Origin: Photobacterium kishitanii
Lineage (GTDB): Bacteria > Pseudomonadota > Gammaproteobacteria > Enterobacterales > Vibrionaceae
Length of the DNA: 64,000 nucleotides
Direction of reading: 5' to 3'
NCBI RefSeq assembly: GCF_003026355.1
Contig: NZ_PYON01000001.1
Span: 310,001-374,000, forward strand
Every line of letters begins with the position of its first letter. Position 1 is the stretch's first letter. Positions 18,035 through 27,152 of this stretch are shown piece by piece. The translations under genes were made by a program, and so were the position numbers. The notes under the pieces are model-generated. The model was not told where the DNA came from and did not search any database. It was given only the letters and a program-made list of their open reading frames with translations.

Positions 18035-18286
18035 TAATCCTCTCTTAACCTGTACCTCGCCAACAAAAATACAAGTTTATACAAATCTTTATTTATTGCC
18101 TTAAAGATTAACATTCTATACATTTATGCATTATAGACATACATATAACTTGAGTTTGCTCAGAAGATCACGAGATAAGATATTTTCTGGGTTATTTCTA
18201 TAATCATAAATCGCGTAATAACTTGATTGATCGTAATACCTGATTAAAATAGTCGATTATTATCGTCTTCTGGAATCTCACCACTC

Positions 18287-19522
18287 ATGCCAACCTCTAC
18301 TCAACATTTGGCGTTAAAACCTACAACTTTATTGACCCTCTACAGTATTATTTTCCTTGGCTCTGCTGGCTTTTTTATTACTATCCCCGCCTATGTGAGT
18401 TTATTTTTAACTGATCATTCCTTGGCTATCGCACAAAATATGCCAATCGAACAACGTCGTACCCTGTTTGGCACCGTAATGTCAGCCGCCCCTTTTATTT
18501 CGATGTTCTTCACACCATTAATTGCCCGCTTTGCCGACCGTTTTAGCCGCAAAGCGACAATGATATTATGTTTGATTATTGCTGCGATTGGTTTTGCAAT
18601 GCCTATTTATGCCATTATTATCGGTTCGATTGCATTATTATTTGCAGGTAACATGATCAATAGTCTTGGCTCTGCCAGTCAACCTATTGCACAGGCAATT
18701 CTGGCAGATAATAGCCGCGGCAAGACCAAAGCGACCTTAATGAGTATGGTCGCAGTAGTCATGACAGCAGCAATGTCATTTGGCCCAGCATTAGGCAGTA
18801 AATTATCAGCAACCTATGGCACTCAAGCTCCATTTTACGCCTGTTTATTCATTGCTATATTTTGTTTGATATTGTTAAACCTGGTCCGTTTACCAGCACA
18901 AATGTCATTACACAATGAGAATCCACTGTCATTTATTGCGCCATTAAAACGTAGTCAATCCGGCCTATTAGCTTGTTTAGCGATTGTGTTTATTTGCCAA
19001 TTCAGCTGGAGCTTATATTTCCAAAATATTGCCTTTATTTTCCCGCAGAAATGGGGAATCAGTGTTGAAAGTAGCTTTTATCAATATTTTATGATGGCAA
19101 TTGGTGTAGTAATGATCAGTTCATTATTAGTACTTCCACGGATTATTTTAGCGCGGATTAATGTTCAATCAGCATTACGAATCACGACACTATTTGCTGC
19201 TATTGGTATGATTTTATTGGCAATCACACCAACACCAAATACACATATTGCAGCAATGATTTTTACGGCAGTTATGGTTGCTATCTCATTTCCTTTTTAC
19301 ATTACAGCATTATCAGATAGAGCCAGTGAAGCGGATCAAGGCTGGGTAATGGCACTGTCTAGTGCAATGGTAGGTTTGGCGTGGACACTAAGCGGCTATT
19401 TAACGAGCCTATTTGTTAACATAGATTTAATACTACCGACAGCTATTGCTGCTATAGGTTACTTAATTGCTATGGTACTCGTACCACGAAAAGCAGCAAT
19501 AGTTACTGTTGCTGCTTATTAA
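18287..19522 (+). CDS. MFS transporter (DHA1-like)
   Basis: This 411-residue protein has twelve hydrophobic segments. The loop ARFADRFSRKATMI after helix 2 matches the MFS motif A region, and GNMINSLGSASQPIAQA lies in helix 4/5. It is probably a drug or metabolite exporter; substrate unknown. It is followed after 23 bases by an M23 peptidase-like gene with a good ribosome site, so the two are probably one operon, which is unusual for a transporter. No regulator is adjacent. Confidence 0.83.
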   Translation: MPTSTQHLALKPTTLLTLYSIIFLGSAGFFITIPAYVSLFLTDHSLAIAQNMPIEQRRTLFGTVMSAAPFISMFFTPLIARFADRFSRKATMILCLIIAAIGFAMPIYAIIIGSIALLFAGNMINSLGSASQPIAQAILADNSRGKTKATLMSMVAVVMTAAMSFGPALGSKLSATYGTQAPFYACLFIAIFCLILLNLVRLPAQMSLHNENPLSFIAPLKRSQSGLLACLAIVFICQFSWSLYFQNIAFIFPQKWGISVESSFYQYFMMAIGVVMISSLLVLPRIILARINVQSALRITTLFAAIGMILLAITPTPNTHIAAMIFTAVMVAISFPFYITALSDRASEADQGWVMALSSAMVGLAWTLSGYLTSLFVNIDLILPTAIAAIGYLIAMVLVPRKAAIVTVAAY

Positions 19523-19545
19523 TATCTTTAACAAGGAAATTGCTG

Positions 19546-20220
19546 ATGACACCATTAGCTCGCACACTTGCTGCACATTGTTTTCACCCTGTTATCCCAC
19601 CAGCGCTCCAATTTGGCACGGGATTAATCGTCGATCTTTCACCAAGCAGTGATCTTTGGAAAAATGTCACTAGTGATCATAGCTTTGCCGATGAAATAGT
19701 CCGCCAAGCCACGGCTATTAGTGCTGAAATAGTGATTGGTCGTTACGCAGAGCAACGTCTCATTTATCAAGATAAAGCAAACTTTAGCGACAGTAAAAAT
19801 CGCACTGTTCATATGGGCATAGATCTAGGCGTCTCTGCCCTTACTCCTGTTTTTGCACCACTTGATGGCATAGTACATAGCATTGCTAATCATCAGGGTG
19901 ACGGTGATTATGGCCCTACTATTATTTTACGCCATCAGCTTGAAGGAATAACTTTTTTCACTCTATATGGCCACTTACACCAAGCAGCACATGCCACATT
20001 AAACGTGGGCGATATTATTACCGCCGGAGAACGGTTCACGGCAGTAGGCACAACAGCAGAGAATGGTGGTTGGGCTCCTCACCTGCACTTACAAATCATT
20101 GAGGATATGGGTACAAATAAAGATGATTATATTGGTGTGGTTGATCCTGCTGAGCTGGCGTTCTACCGCGATAATTGCCCAAATCCAAATTTGATTTTAA
20201 AACGCAGCGATCTTAATTAA
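19546..20220 (+). CDS. M23 family metallopeptidase-like protein without signal peptide
   Basis: This 224-residue protein has a complete LytM/M23 zinc site: HMGID (His89, Asp93), YGHL (His143) and HLHLQ (His179, His181). M23 enzymes cut peptidoglycan cross-bridges. Here, however, there is no signal peptide or membrane helix, so the protein would stay in the cytoplasm unless exported by another route. Similar signal-less M23 domains occur fused to aminotransferases in other bacteria, hinting at a non-wall substrate; that is inference. ATG 19546 is preferred to an upstream TTG because AAGGA is 8 bases away. It follows the MFS gene in an apparent operon. Confidence 0.78.
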   Translation: MTPLARTLAAHCFHPVIPPALQFGTGLIVDLSPSSDLWKNVTSDHSFADEIVRQATAISAEIVIGRYAEQRLIYQDKANFSDSKNRTVHMGIDLGVSALTPVFAPLDGIVHSIANHQGDGDYGPTIILRHQLEGITFFTLYGHLHQAAHATLNVGDIITAGERFTAVGTTAENGGWAPHLHLQIIEDMGTNKDDYIGVVDPAELAFYRDNCPNPNLILKRSDLN

Positions 20221-20322
20221 ATAACGCCAAGCAATAGTGTTGAAATAACGATAAAAAGTGCCCTCTTTGCTTACCTGCAATCCTAAATAATCAATCAGGG
20301 CGCTTATCGGTGTAAGCTTTCG

Positions 20323-21513
20323 CTAACAACCACTTTTCATTAAAACCAATGAATTATCATTCCACCACCGTTGTACTGAGATATTCAGTAATGCCATCGT
20401 CACAAGTACACATGCCATCATCCATTCAATACTCGCTAAGTGACTCACAATAAAGGTTAATGTAAAGATCCCAACCATTTGTAATGAACCAAATAGTGCA
20501 CCCGTTTGTCCTTTATGCTTAGGGAATAAATACAACGCACTGACTGCCACGACAGAGGTTGTTAAACCTGCGCCAAAACAGTAGATACCCATGCCGATAA
20601 TGATCGTCGCCATGCTATGAAATACCGTATTTGATAATATCGTCAACGCACCAAGCAACATAATACAACTTGCTGCTTTAATAATTCGCCCTTCTGTCTG
20701 AGTATATTTTAGAAACCGAATATAAAAAATACGCGCGCACAAACTACAACCAATTAATAACAATGAAGACAGACCAAAATATTGCACGGGTAAATGGTAT
20801 TGCTCATTCGCAATAAACGCGCCCATCAAATAAAACACCAGCGCACCACCATTCGCCATCACCATCATGATTAAATAGCGTAAAAACTGCGGATTCGTTG
20901 CAATCATGGTGTAATCACGAGCAACAACCCTTGGTTTTGTCGCATGAATATTCTTTTCTAAGTGGGTTTCTTTTAAACCTAAGACAATAACCACAAATAA
21001 CAATATTGCTAAACCCAACATAAACCAGAAGCTACTATGCCAGCCAAAATGGCTTTCTAAATAACCACCGATCGCAGGTGTCGACGCAGGTAAACACATA
21101 AATAAAATACTAAACCATGACATCACATCCACTAACTGCTCTTTAGTCAATGAGTCTTGCATTATGGTTCGGCATAATAAAAACAACGCCCCAACACCAA
21201 TACCTTGCACAGTACGCCCAATAATCAAACCTGATAGTTGATCTGCATGTAAACAAAGGGCTGAGCCGATAATAAATATCACCGCACCTAAAATCGCGAT
21301 AGGACGACGACCAAAGCGCTCTGCGACAGCTCCACACATTAATTGGCTTAAACCTAACGCTATAAAAAACGCACTCACCGTTTGTTGTACTGCCGTCGAT
21401 GACACATTCAGCGCCTCAGACATCACAGGTAAGCTAGGTGCATACATATCAGAGGCAAAGAAATAGCTACACGCCATTAATAAACTGATAGAAAGTAAAC
21501 GTAGTAAAGACAT
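20323..21513 (-). CDS. Bcr/CflA-type MFS multidrug exporter
   Basis: This 396-residue twelve-helix protein has the DHA1 hallmarks SDMYAPSLPVM in helix 1, RFGRRPIAILGA (motif A) and RTVQGIGVGALFLLCR (motif B). The Asp in helix 1 and Arg in helix 4 typical of H+-coupled drug exporters are both present. It lies 45 bases downstream of an AraC regulator on the same strand and is likely co-transcribed with and controlled by it. Confidence 0.85.
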   Translation of the reverse strand: MSLLRLLSISLLMACSYFFASDMYAPSLPVMSEALNVSSTAVQQTVSAFFIALGLSQLMCGAVAERFGRRPIAILGAVIFIIGSALCLHADQLSGLIIGRTVQGIGVGALFLLCRTIMQDSLTKEQLVDVMSWFSILFMCLPASTPAIGGYLESHFGWHSSFWFMLGLAILLFVVIVLGLKETHLEKNIHATKPRVVARDYTMIATNPQFLRYLIMMVMANGGALVFYLMGAFIANEQYHLPVQYFGLSSLLLIGCSLCARIFYIRFLKYTQTEGRIIKAASCIMLLGALTILSNTVFHSMATIIIGMGIYCFGAGLTTSVVAVSALYLFPKHKGQTGALFGSLQMVGIFTLTFIVSHLASIEWMMACVLVTMALLNISVQRWWNDNSLVLMKSGC

Positions 21514-21558
21514 GACAACAATCTCCTTAATTGATGTCTTTAGCTTAAAGAAATGCGC

Positions 21559-22347
21559 TTACTGTTGTTGTTGAACTGACGCCAATAGATTGTGATTTTT
21601 CGCCAATTTCTGGCTAGCTTTGTCTTGTTTGAAACGATTAAAGGCGTGAGAAAAAGCGGATAAGCTGTTGTAACCTAGATCCAATGCAATATCTGTATGT
21701 GCGACACCTGCTCGACTCAACTGCCATGCTTTTTCCATCACCAACTGTTGCCTTATTTCACGAAATGGCTGCTCAAAGGTACTAATAAATAAACGATTAA
21801 GAGTTCTAGAAGAGGCACCACAATGTTCAGCGAAGCGCTCTAACGAAAGTTTAATATCAGGCTCGATAGTCAGCGCTTCAATAATAGGTAATAAGCGCTT
21901 ATCGATGTCGTTCGTACTTTGATAAACATCATTTTGGTAGCTTTGCTTCTTGAGTTGATCAATAAACACCGCTAAATAATGATGTTGAACATCGCTATTG
22001 CTATCATCATTTTGATCTCTGCCGCTATCTTGCGCCTCCATTTCTGCCATCACCTGCACCATTAAACGATTAGTCGATATAATCCCCATCTCGTCATGGA
22101 AATATGGAATAACATCAGGAGATGCATGAATAATGCTTAAGCAGGAATCTTTTAACACTTTCAAATGATGGCGATGATTAAGCGGTACCCAAATGAGCTG
22201 CCCGCTGACAGCCAAGATAGTTTTATCTTGTGTTCTAGCAATACCGCAGCCTTGATGGATATAGAAAAGTTGTACAAAATCGTCATGAGAATGCGGTGCT
22301 TTTTCTTCTGTCGGTGCATAACGTTTAATCGAGTGAAATAACCGCAT
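21559..22347 (-). CDS. AraC family regulator
   Basis: This 262-residue protein has an N-terminal cupin-like part (HSHDDFVQLFYIHQGCG, residues 20-36) and a C-terminal AraC double helix-turn-helix (about 150-245, with LSLERFAEHCGASSRTLNRLF). It precedes an MFS exporter gene on the same strand and is probably its local regulator. The inducer is unknown. Confidence 0.85.
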   Translation of the reverse strand: MRLFHSIKRYAPTEEKAPHSHDDFVQLFYIHQGCGIARTQDKTILAVSGQLIWVPLNHRHHLKVLKDSCLSIIHASPDVIPYFHDEMGIISTNRLMVQVMAEMEAQDSGRDQNDDSNSDVQHHYLAVFIDQLKKQSYQNDVYQSTNDIDKRLLPIIEALTIEPDIKLSLERFAEHCGASSRTLNRLFISTFEQPFREIRQQLVMEKAWQLSRAGVAHTDIALDLGYNSLSAFSHAFNRFKQDKASQKLAKNHNLLASVQQQQ

Positions 22348-22389
22348 TCATTCCCTTTGAGTGTAGAACAATAAATTCAACCTATTATA

Positions 22390-23571
22390 TTATGGCTTAA
22401 CAGATTTCATGCTATCTAACCAACTATAGACAGTTTCTAACGTCTCGTAAGACGGTAAACGGTTATTTCTAGCTTGAATTTGATCCACCGTATAAATTTC
22501 ACTCGCACGCCCATTAGCAAAATAGTGTCGCTTTAAGCCAATAGTCACTCTTTCTGGCATATGCATTTTATAAACTAGGTATTCACCTTTGATGATCCTG
22601 TTATGGTAAATAGCTACACAGTGATTCTGTTCTACACCCTCAAGTTCAAGCTGCTGATAGTTCCGAATCGGTACAATATTACTGTTGCCAGCAAAAGGAA
22701 TATCGTAAGCCTTGTCACAACTTGGATCCGGTACAAATTTTACTGTTCGCTGCGCAATTACCCACCGATCGTGCAATTGTTTCAGTTCATCATATGAGGT
22801 AATAGCATGAATACGCCGAACAGAATCAACATCAAGAACGCGATACCCTAACTGAAAGACGTCTGATAATATTTGGTTGATTTTTAGCCGCTCTCGTTGT
22901 GTGGCTTTAACTAAATAAAAACCTAACTTTGTTCCCGTAAGCGTTGGCCACTGTAAATAAACTTGCAAAGTTAAGGTTGTGATCGTCTTATAATGACGAA
23001 ACAATTTAAACGTCATTGTTTCTGGATCTAATAAACGATGAATAACGATCACAACAGAACGCGTAGAAAAATCACTTTGAATACGATCAATAAACCGTAA
23101 TGCTGAGCGACACGATGCTAATCCTAAGTATGCCAATATATTACGCTGGCCTAGTTCACATAAAGACAAAACGTGTTCATGATCTAAGGGATAACGCTCA
23201 CACACTAAATAAAGCAATATTGGACGTTGAGACAATAATTGTCGTGCTTTATTACTCATAGCAGCAATCTTTAGCATATAAACACCAAGATCAGCATACA
23301 CCCGCGCTTTATTCACTAACTCCGCAGGAATACTTTCAATCCACGCCTTACCACCATCAAGCGATTCAATATGTTCAATATAAAACGAACAACTCCCTTC
23401 CAATAATTCACGGTGACCATCCGAATAAGCTCTATACATCGCAAGACCATCACGCCAATCATAAAATTCGAGCACAAAAGGAAAAAAAGTTAATGTTTCA
23501 TCAAATGATAATATCAATGGCGTCGAGACATGATCATTTTCATATTTAGTACAACAAACAGGCATAGACAT
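22390..23571 (-). CDS. PcfJ-like domain protein
   Basis: This 393-residue protein ends with a PcfJ-type domain: QLELEGVEQNHCVAIYHNRI followed by a beta-rich segment YLVYKMHMPERVTIGL (about residues 300-350). PcfJ was named on an enterococcal conjugative plasmid; its biochemical role is not established. The N-terminal 250 residues are helical and I recognise nothing in them. The gene lies alone between two AraC genes, with no conjugation genes nearby, so it may be a domesticated copy. Start could be 23571 or the second Met at 23565; both are close to a GGA. Confidence 0.65.
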   Translation of the reverse strand: MSMPVCCTKYENDHVSTPLILSFDETLTFFPFVLEFYDWRDGLAMYRAYSDGHRELLEGSCSFYIEHIESLDGGKAWIESIPAELVNKARVYADLGVYMLKIAAMSNKARQLLSQRPILLYLVCERYPLDHEHVLSLCELGQRNILAYLGLASCRSALRFIDRIQSDFSTRSVVIVIHRLLDPETMTFKLFRHYKTITTLTLQVYLQWPTLTGTKLGFYLVKATQRERLKINQILSDVFQLGYRVLDVDSVRRIHAITSYDELKQLHDRWVIAQRTVKFVPDPSCDKAYDIPFAGNSNIVPIRNYQQLELEGVEQNHCVAIYHNRIIKGEYLVYKMHMPERVTIGLKRHYFANGRASEIYTVDQIQARNNRLPSYETLETVYSWLDSMKSVKP

Positions 23572-23771
23572 CCATATTTATCTGTTGGTCTTAGCAACCA
23601 TTATATCAATAGTCATAATGGCAATATTATTCACGGTAATTAATAAGACTATCATGACTGATAAAGATGAAGATTCAACTTAAAAACCACTAAGGTGAGA
23701 GTCTTACACAATATTTTCATTACATAATATGTCAGACTGTTTCGATGTTTGTTTAACGTTAAGTTGTCGCA

Positions 23772-23799
23772 AAAAATCAGTCAATTTAGGCTGATTTTT
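23772..23799. terminator. Bidirectional intrinsic terminator
   Basis: The 9-bp stem AAAAATCAG/CTGATTTTT with a 10-base loop lies 41 bases past the end of the minus-strand AraC gene at 23841. Confidence 0.75.
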
Positions 23800-23840
23800 A
23801 ACTTACTATCTTTAAATAAAAACATAGAATGCAGGATTTA

Positions 23841-24617
23841 TTATTTGAATTCAATCATAAAATTAAGTGGTGTAAATCCTGTTTTTTGACGGAAAAAACT
23901 AATAAATGCACTATCATTAGCAAAATTAAGTCGATATGAAATATCTGAAATACGTTGACCTTGTGAAAGTAATTCCACTGCCGCTAATAGTCGCCATTGT
24001 TGGCGCCAACTCTGATATGGCATCCCTGTTTCTTTATTAAAAATACGGGTAATCGTCTTCTCGCTCGCACCAACAAGTGCACTAAGTTCTGCGAGTCTAG
24101 GCGCTAAAAAGTCCGGATTATTAATATCAACTAACCATTTCTGTAATCGTTGATCGTGCGGTAATGGTAGGTTTAAATGACTCTCAGTAGCAAGATTAAG
24201 TTCTTCAATCAATAAGTTAACTGAATTTACTTGTTCTTTTATAGGCTTATCAAATGGCCACATTGACATTCTTTCAAGCAGTACAGCCAATAGCGGATTG
24301 ATATCAATAATCTTCATCTCACGGCTAAGTTGCGACTGCAATGATTGATCAAAATACAATGAACGATAATGGGTCACATTGTTCATTTGGGCATTATGAA
24401 ACACACCAGCAGGGATCCATGCGGCTCTCATCGGTGGCAATACGCACTTAACCCCTTCTAAGGTAATTACCATACAACCATGATGAGAAAACAACAGCTG
24501 GTCTTTATTATGCCTATGGCCACCAGAATCATGTCCACCAATATCGATGGCGAGACCAACCACTAAACTATCATAATCATCTGAACAAAATTCTTGGTCT
24601 ATCGTAATATAAGCCAT
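23841..24617 (-). CDS. AraC family regulator, divergent from an MFS gene
   Basis: This 258-residue regulator has an N-terminal cupin sensor (GGHRHNKDQLLFSHHG) and a C-terminal AraC DNA-binding domain starting near residue 165 (LAELSALVGASEKTITRIF). It is about as long as the NimR-like protein at 10051-10833 and shares its domain plan. It is divergent from an MFS gene 204 bases away, with a 14-bp palindrome in between. Ligand unknown. Confidence 0.85.
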   Translation of the reverse strand: MAYITIDQEFCSDDYDSLVVGLAIDIGGHDSGGHRHNKDQLLFSHHGCMVITLEGVKCVLPPMRAAWIPAGVFHNAQMNNVTHYRSLYFDQSLQSQLSREMKIIDINPLLAVLLERMSMWPFDKPIKEQVNSVNLLIEELNLATESHLNLPLPHDQRLQKWLVDINNPDFLAPRLAELSALVGASEKTITRIFNKETGMPYQSWRQQWRLLAAVELLSQGQRISDISYRLNFANDSAFISFFRQKTGFTPLNFMIEFK

Positions 24618-24663
24618 CTTATCTCCCTTTATCTATTTGTCCTTAAATTGATATAGATCGTCC

Positions 24664-24677
24664 CAATATTAATATTG
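24664..24677. promoter_or_regulatory. Palindrome in the AraC-MFS divergent promoter
   Basis: CAATATTAATATTG is a perfect 14-bp palindrome 46 bases from the AraC start and could be an operator. AT-rich palindromes of this size can arise by chance in this genome. Confidence 0.35.
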
Positions 24678-24821
24678 CACCCTACATTAACACTATATAA
24701 TTTTCCATATTGAAATAACAGTCAGACCAACACCTTTTTCATCGTGCTTATTAATATTCACATATTAATAAAGACAGCAATGAATATAAGTGAAGTAATT
24801 ACTGGCTAAAAGGATATAGAA

Positions 24822-25991
24822 ATGAATATAAAAAAAATATCAATACCATTAGCCATTGCGCTTTTGATGTTTCCACAACTAATTGAAACTATGTACAGCC
24901 CAGCACTTACATCTATTAAAAATCACTTTGCAGTTAGTGCTGAAAATGCTGCTCAAGGCTTATCCATTTTTTTCATGGCATTTGCTTTTGGCGTTGTTTT
25001 TTGGGGACGATTATGTGATGTAATTGGGCGTCGTAATTCAACGTTAGCAGGTTTGACGCTTTTTATTATCTCAGCAATATTTACTTATTTTGCCTCTAAC
25101 TTTGATCTCTTTCTCTTTGGATTTGGAAGTTGTGCCTTTGGCGCGGCTGTAGGTTCAGTATGTACACAAACAATTTTAAGGGACAGTTTTGAAGGTGCTG
25201 AATTAGCATGGCTGTTTTCAATTGCTGCAACATCTATCGGTATTAGCCCAGTTATTGGCATGCTGATTGGCAGTTGGCTAACATCTCATGGTGATTATAC
25301 TTGGGTCTTTGCCGCTATGATTTTACTCGTTGCATTATTATTTATATGGTCAAGCATTCAGTTACCTGAAACTAAACCAGAGAATATTAAACGTGATAGC
25401 TTACTTTTTGTTGCTAATAAGATGATCCGTGATAGTCATATTTGGTACATCACATTAATGATCGGATTAACGAACATTGCCCTCTTTTCTTATTACAATA
25501 TTGCACCATTTATGTTTGAACAACTAGGCGCAAGTGTGAAATTTTTTGGCTATACCGGTTTTGTATTGGCAATAGGATCGGTATTAGGCTCTTTAATTAA
25601 TATAAAGCTAATTCGTTGTAAGATAAATAGTGACTTTATTGTATTTATAGCAACGGTCTTAATGATTATCTCTGGTGTAGGGGTTTACCTGTTACAACAC
25701 ACTATTTGGTTCTTTATTCCAATGGCTCTAATCTCTCTTTCTTTCGGTCTTACTTTACCGAACTTATTGAGTACAGCTTTAACCAATTATCGCGACCATC
25801 TTGGCAGCGCAGGGGCTCTATTAGGGCTATCTTATTACCTCATTATAGGTTTCGGCTTAGATCTTGTAGCATCAGTAGGAAGCTTAGCGATTACACTTTT
25901 AGCCTGTGGCTCTTGCTGTTTATTATTAGTTTGTAGCAAAAAGTTCATCGCTACGACCCAACAGCGTAATGCTCAAACACAAACTAACTAA
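24822..25991 (+). CDS. Bcr/CflA-type MFS exporter
   Basis: This 389-residue protein has twelve membrane segments, ETMYSPALTSIK in helix 1 and GRLCDVIGRRNSTLAG (motif A) after helix 2. The motif B Arg lies in TQTILRDSF. It is divergent from an AraC gene that probably controls it. Several Asn and Lys residues and A/T-rich codons make it more AT-biased than the neighbouring exporters. Substrate unknown. Confidence 0.83.
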   Translation: MNIKKISIPLAIALLMFPQLIETMYSPALTSIKNHFAVSAENAAQGLSIFFMAFAFGVVFWGRLCDVIGRRNSTLAGLTLFIISAIFTYFASNFDLFLFGFGSCAFGAAVGSVCTQTILRDSFEGAELAWLFSIAATSIGISPVIGMLIGSWLTSHGDYTWVFAAMILLVALLFIWSSIQLPETKPENIKRDSLLFVANKMIRDSHIWYITLMIGLTNIALFSYYNIAPFMFEQLGASVKFFGYTGFVLAIGSVLGSLINIKLIRCKINSDFIVFIATVLMIISGVGVYLLQHTIWFFIPMALISLSFGLTLPNLLSTALTNYRDHLGSAGALLGLSYYLIIGFGLDLVASVGSLAITLLACGSCCLLLVCSKKFIATTQQRNAQTQTN

Positions 25992-26005
25992 AATTTTGTT
26001 TTAAC

Positions 26006-26043
26006 TATAAAAACGCCGCATGAATTATTAACTCATGCGGCGT
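26006..26043 (-). terminator. Terminator of the DUF2913 gene
   Basis: A perfect 11-bp stem (ACGCCGCATGA/TCATGCGGCGT) with a 9-base loop is followed on the minus strand by TTTTTATAG. It also lies just after the plus-strand MFS gene. Confidence 0.8.
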
Positions 26044-26060
26044 GTATATATTAATTATCG

Positions 26061-26717
26061 TTACGAATTAGTCGCTGTCGGTAATTCAGGTAGATGTCCA
26101 CCAGCATTCATCGGGTAAATAATATACTCACCATGAAACTTAACTTTCGACTTATAGTCAGTAATTTTATAAAGCAAAATACCATGTTGATAAGCAATAT
26201 CGATAAATTGCTGCGTATTACCACGGACATAAAGAGATAATGGTTTTACTAACTCACCATTTTCATTCATTGATTCGGCATACTGAGCCGAACAAACCAC
26301 TAACGATGCTTTACCATCAGTATGGTGGCTAACCTTACGGTTCACTTCGTATTCATTGGTTACTAACCAATCTTGCTGTTCTAGCGCAGTATAAAACGTT
26401 GCCATAGCAGCAGGAGTAATAACAGTTGATTGTCCTTGATCATTTGTTACATTCGCGTAAGTTTCAGCTAAACGCGAAAAATGCAGTTTTAGTTGTGCAT
26501 TTTTACCCATAGTCCGTGATTGCTGTTGCCATTCTTGTAGTGTTTTCACGACACAACGATCAAAGCTATGTTGTTTAAGTACTTTTGTTACCCAAGCGCT
26601 TAAAAAGATACTTTCACTGACAGGGTTTTTCTGTGCTTTACCTGTTGCTTGCGCTTCTTGTAAAGCGGTTAACCCACTACTAACTACATTGTAAATTTCA
26701 TTAAAAAAAATGGTCAT
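26061..26717 (-). CDS. DUF2913 family protein
   Basis: This 218-residue soluble protein matches the pattern I know for DUF2913 of Vibrionaceae: an N-terminal ALQEAQATGKAQNPVSES-like region, a central KVSHHTDGKASLVVCS segment and a C-terminal ITDYKSKVKFHGEYIIYP segment. Function is unknown. It is transcribed alone with a strong terminator. No membrane segment or signal peptide is seen. Confidence 0.75.
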   Translation of the reverse strand: MTIFFNEIYNVVSSGLTALQEAQATGKAQKNPVSESIFLSAWVTKVLKQHSFDRCVVKTLQEWQQQSRTMGKNAQLKLHFSRLAETYANVTNDQGQSTVITPAAMATFYTALEQQDWLVTNEYEVNRKVSHHTDGKASLVVCSAQYAESMNENGELVKPLSLYVRGNTQQFIDIAYQHGILLYKITDYKSKVKFHGEYIIYPMNAGGHLPELPTATNS

Positions 26718-27152
26718 GATTTATTTCAAACAATCCAAAAATATCAAACCACGACACAACCTCTAAGCTGTGCGTGCAAGGAACCAATACATCCCGCAAA
26801 ATACATTGCAGAAGCTACAACTCATCGAAGTCTATCATTAGATAATAAGGCTCAATAATAGCAATTTGAGCGTTAATAACAAAGCAGAATACATCAACAA
26901 AGGGACGCGTTGCTTTCTATCAGAAAGCATAATGAATGACTTATAAATAATAACACATCCCCTTCCAAACATATGGCTATAGAGCTTACTGAACACTAAA
27001 TAGATAAGTGATGCGTAAAATACAAATTTAACTTTGGAATATAACGTTACTTTTAAAAAAATAACGACTGTGACCTCTCTTCAAGAAATGAATAAATATT
27101 CATGGATAATCAAATGTAAACGCTATCAATGCATTAAGTATGAGGTTTATAA
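26718..27152. other. Intergenic region upstream of chitinase
   Basis: This is 435 bases without a gene. An 8-bp inverted repeat (TGCTTTCT/AGAAAGCA, 3-base loop) sits at 26911-26929. Promoters for the divergent DUF2913 and chitinase genes should lie here; no other signal was recognised. Confidence 0.5.
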
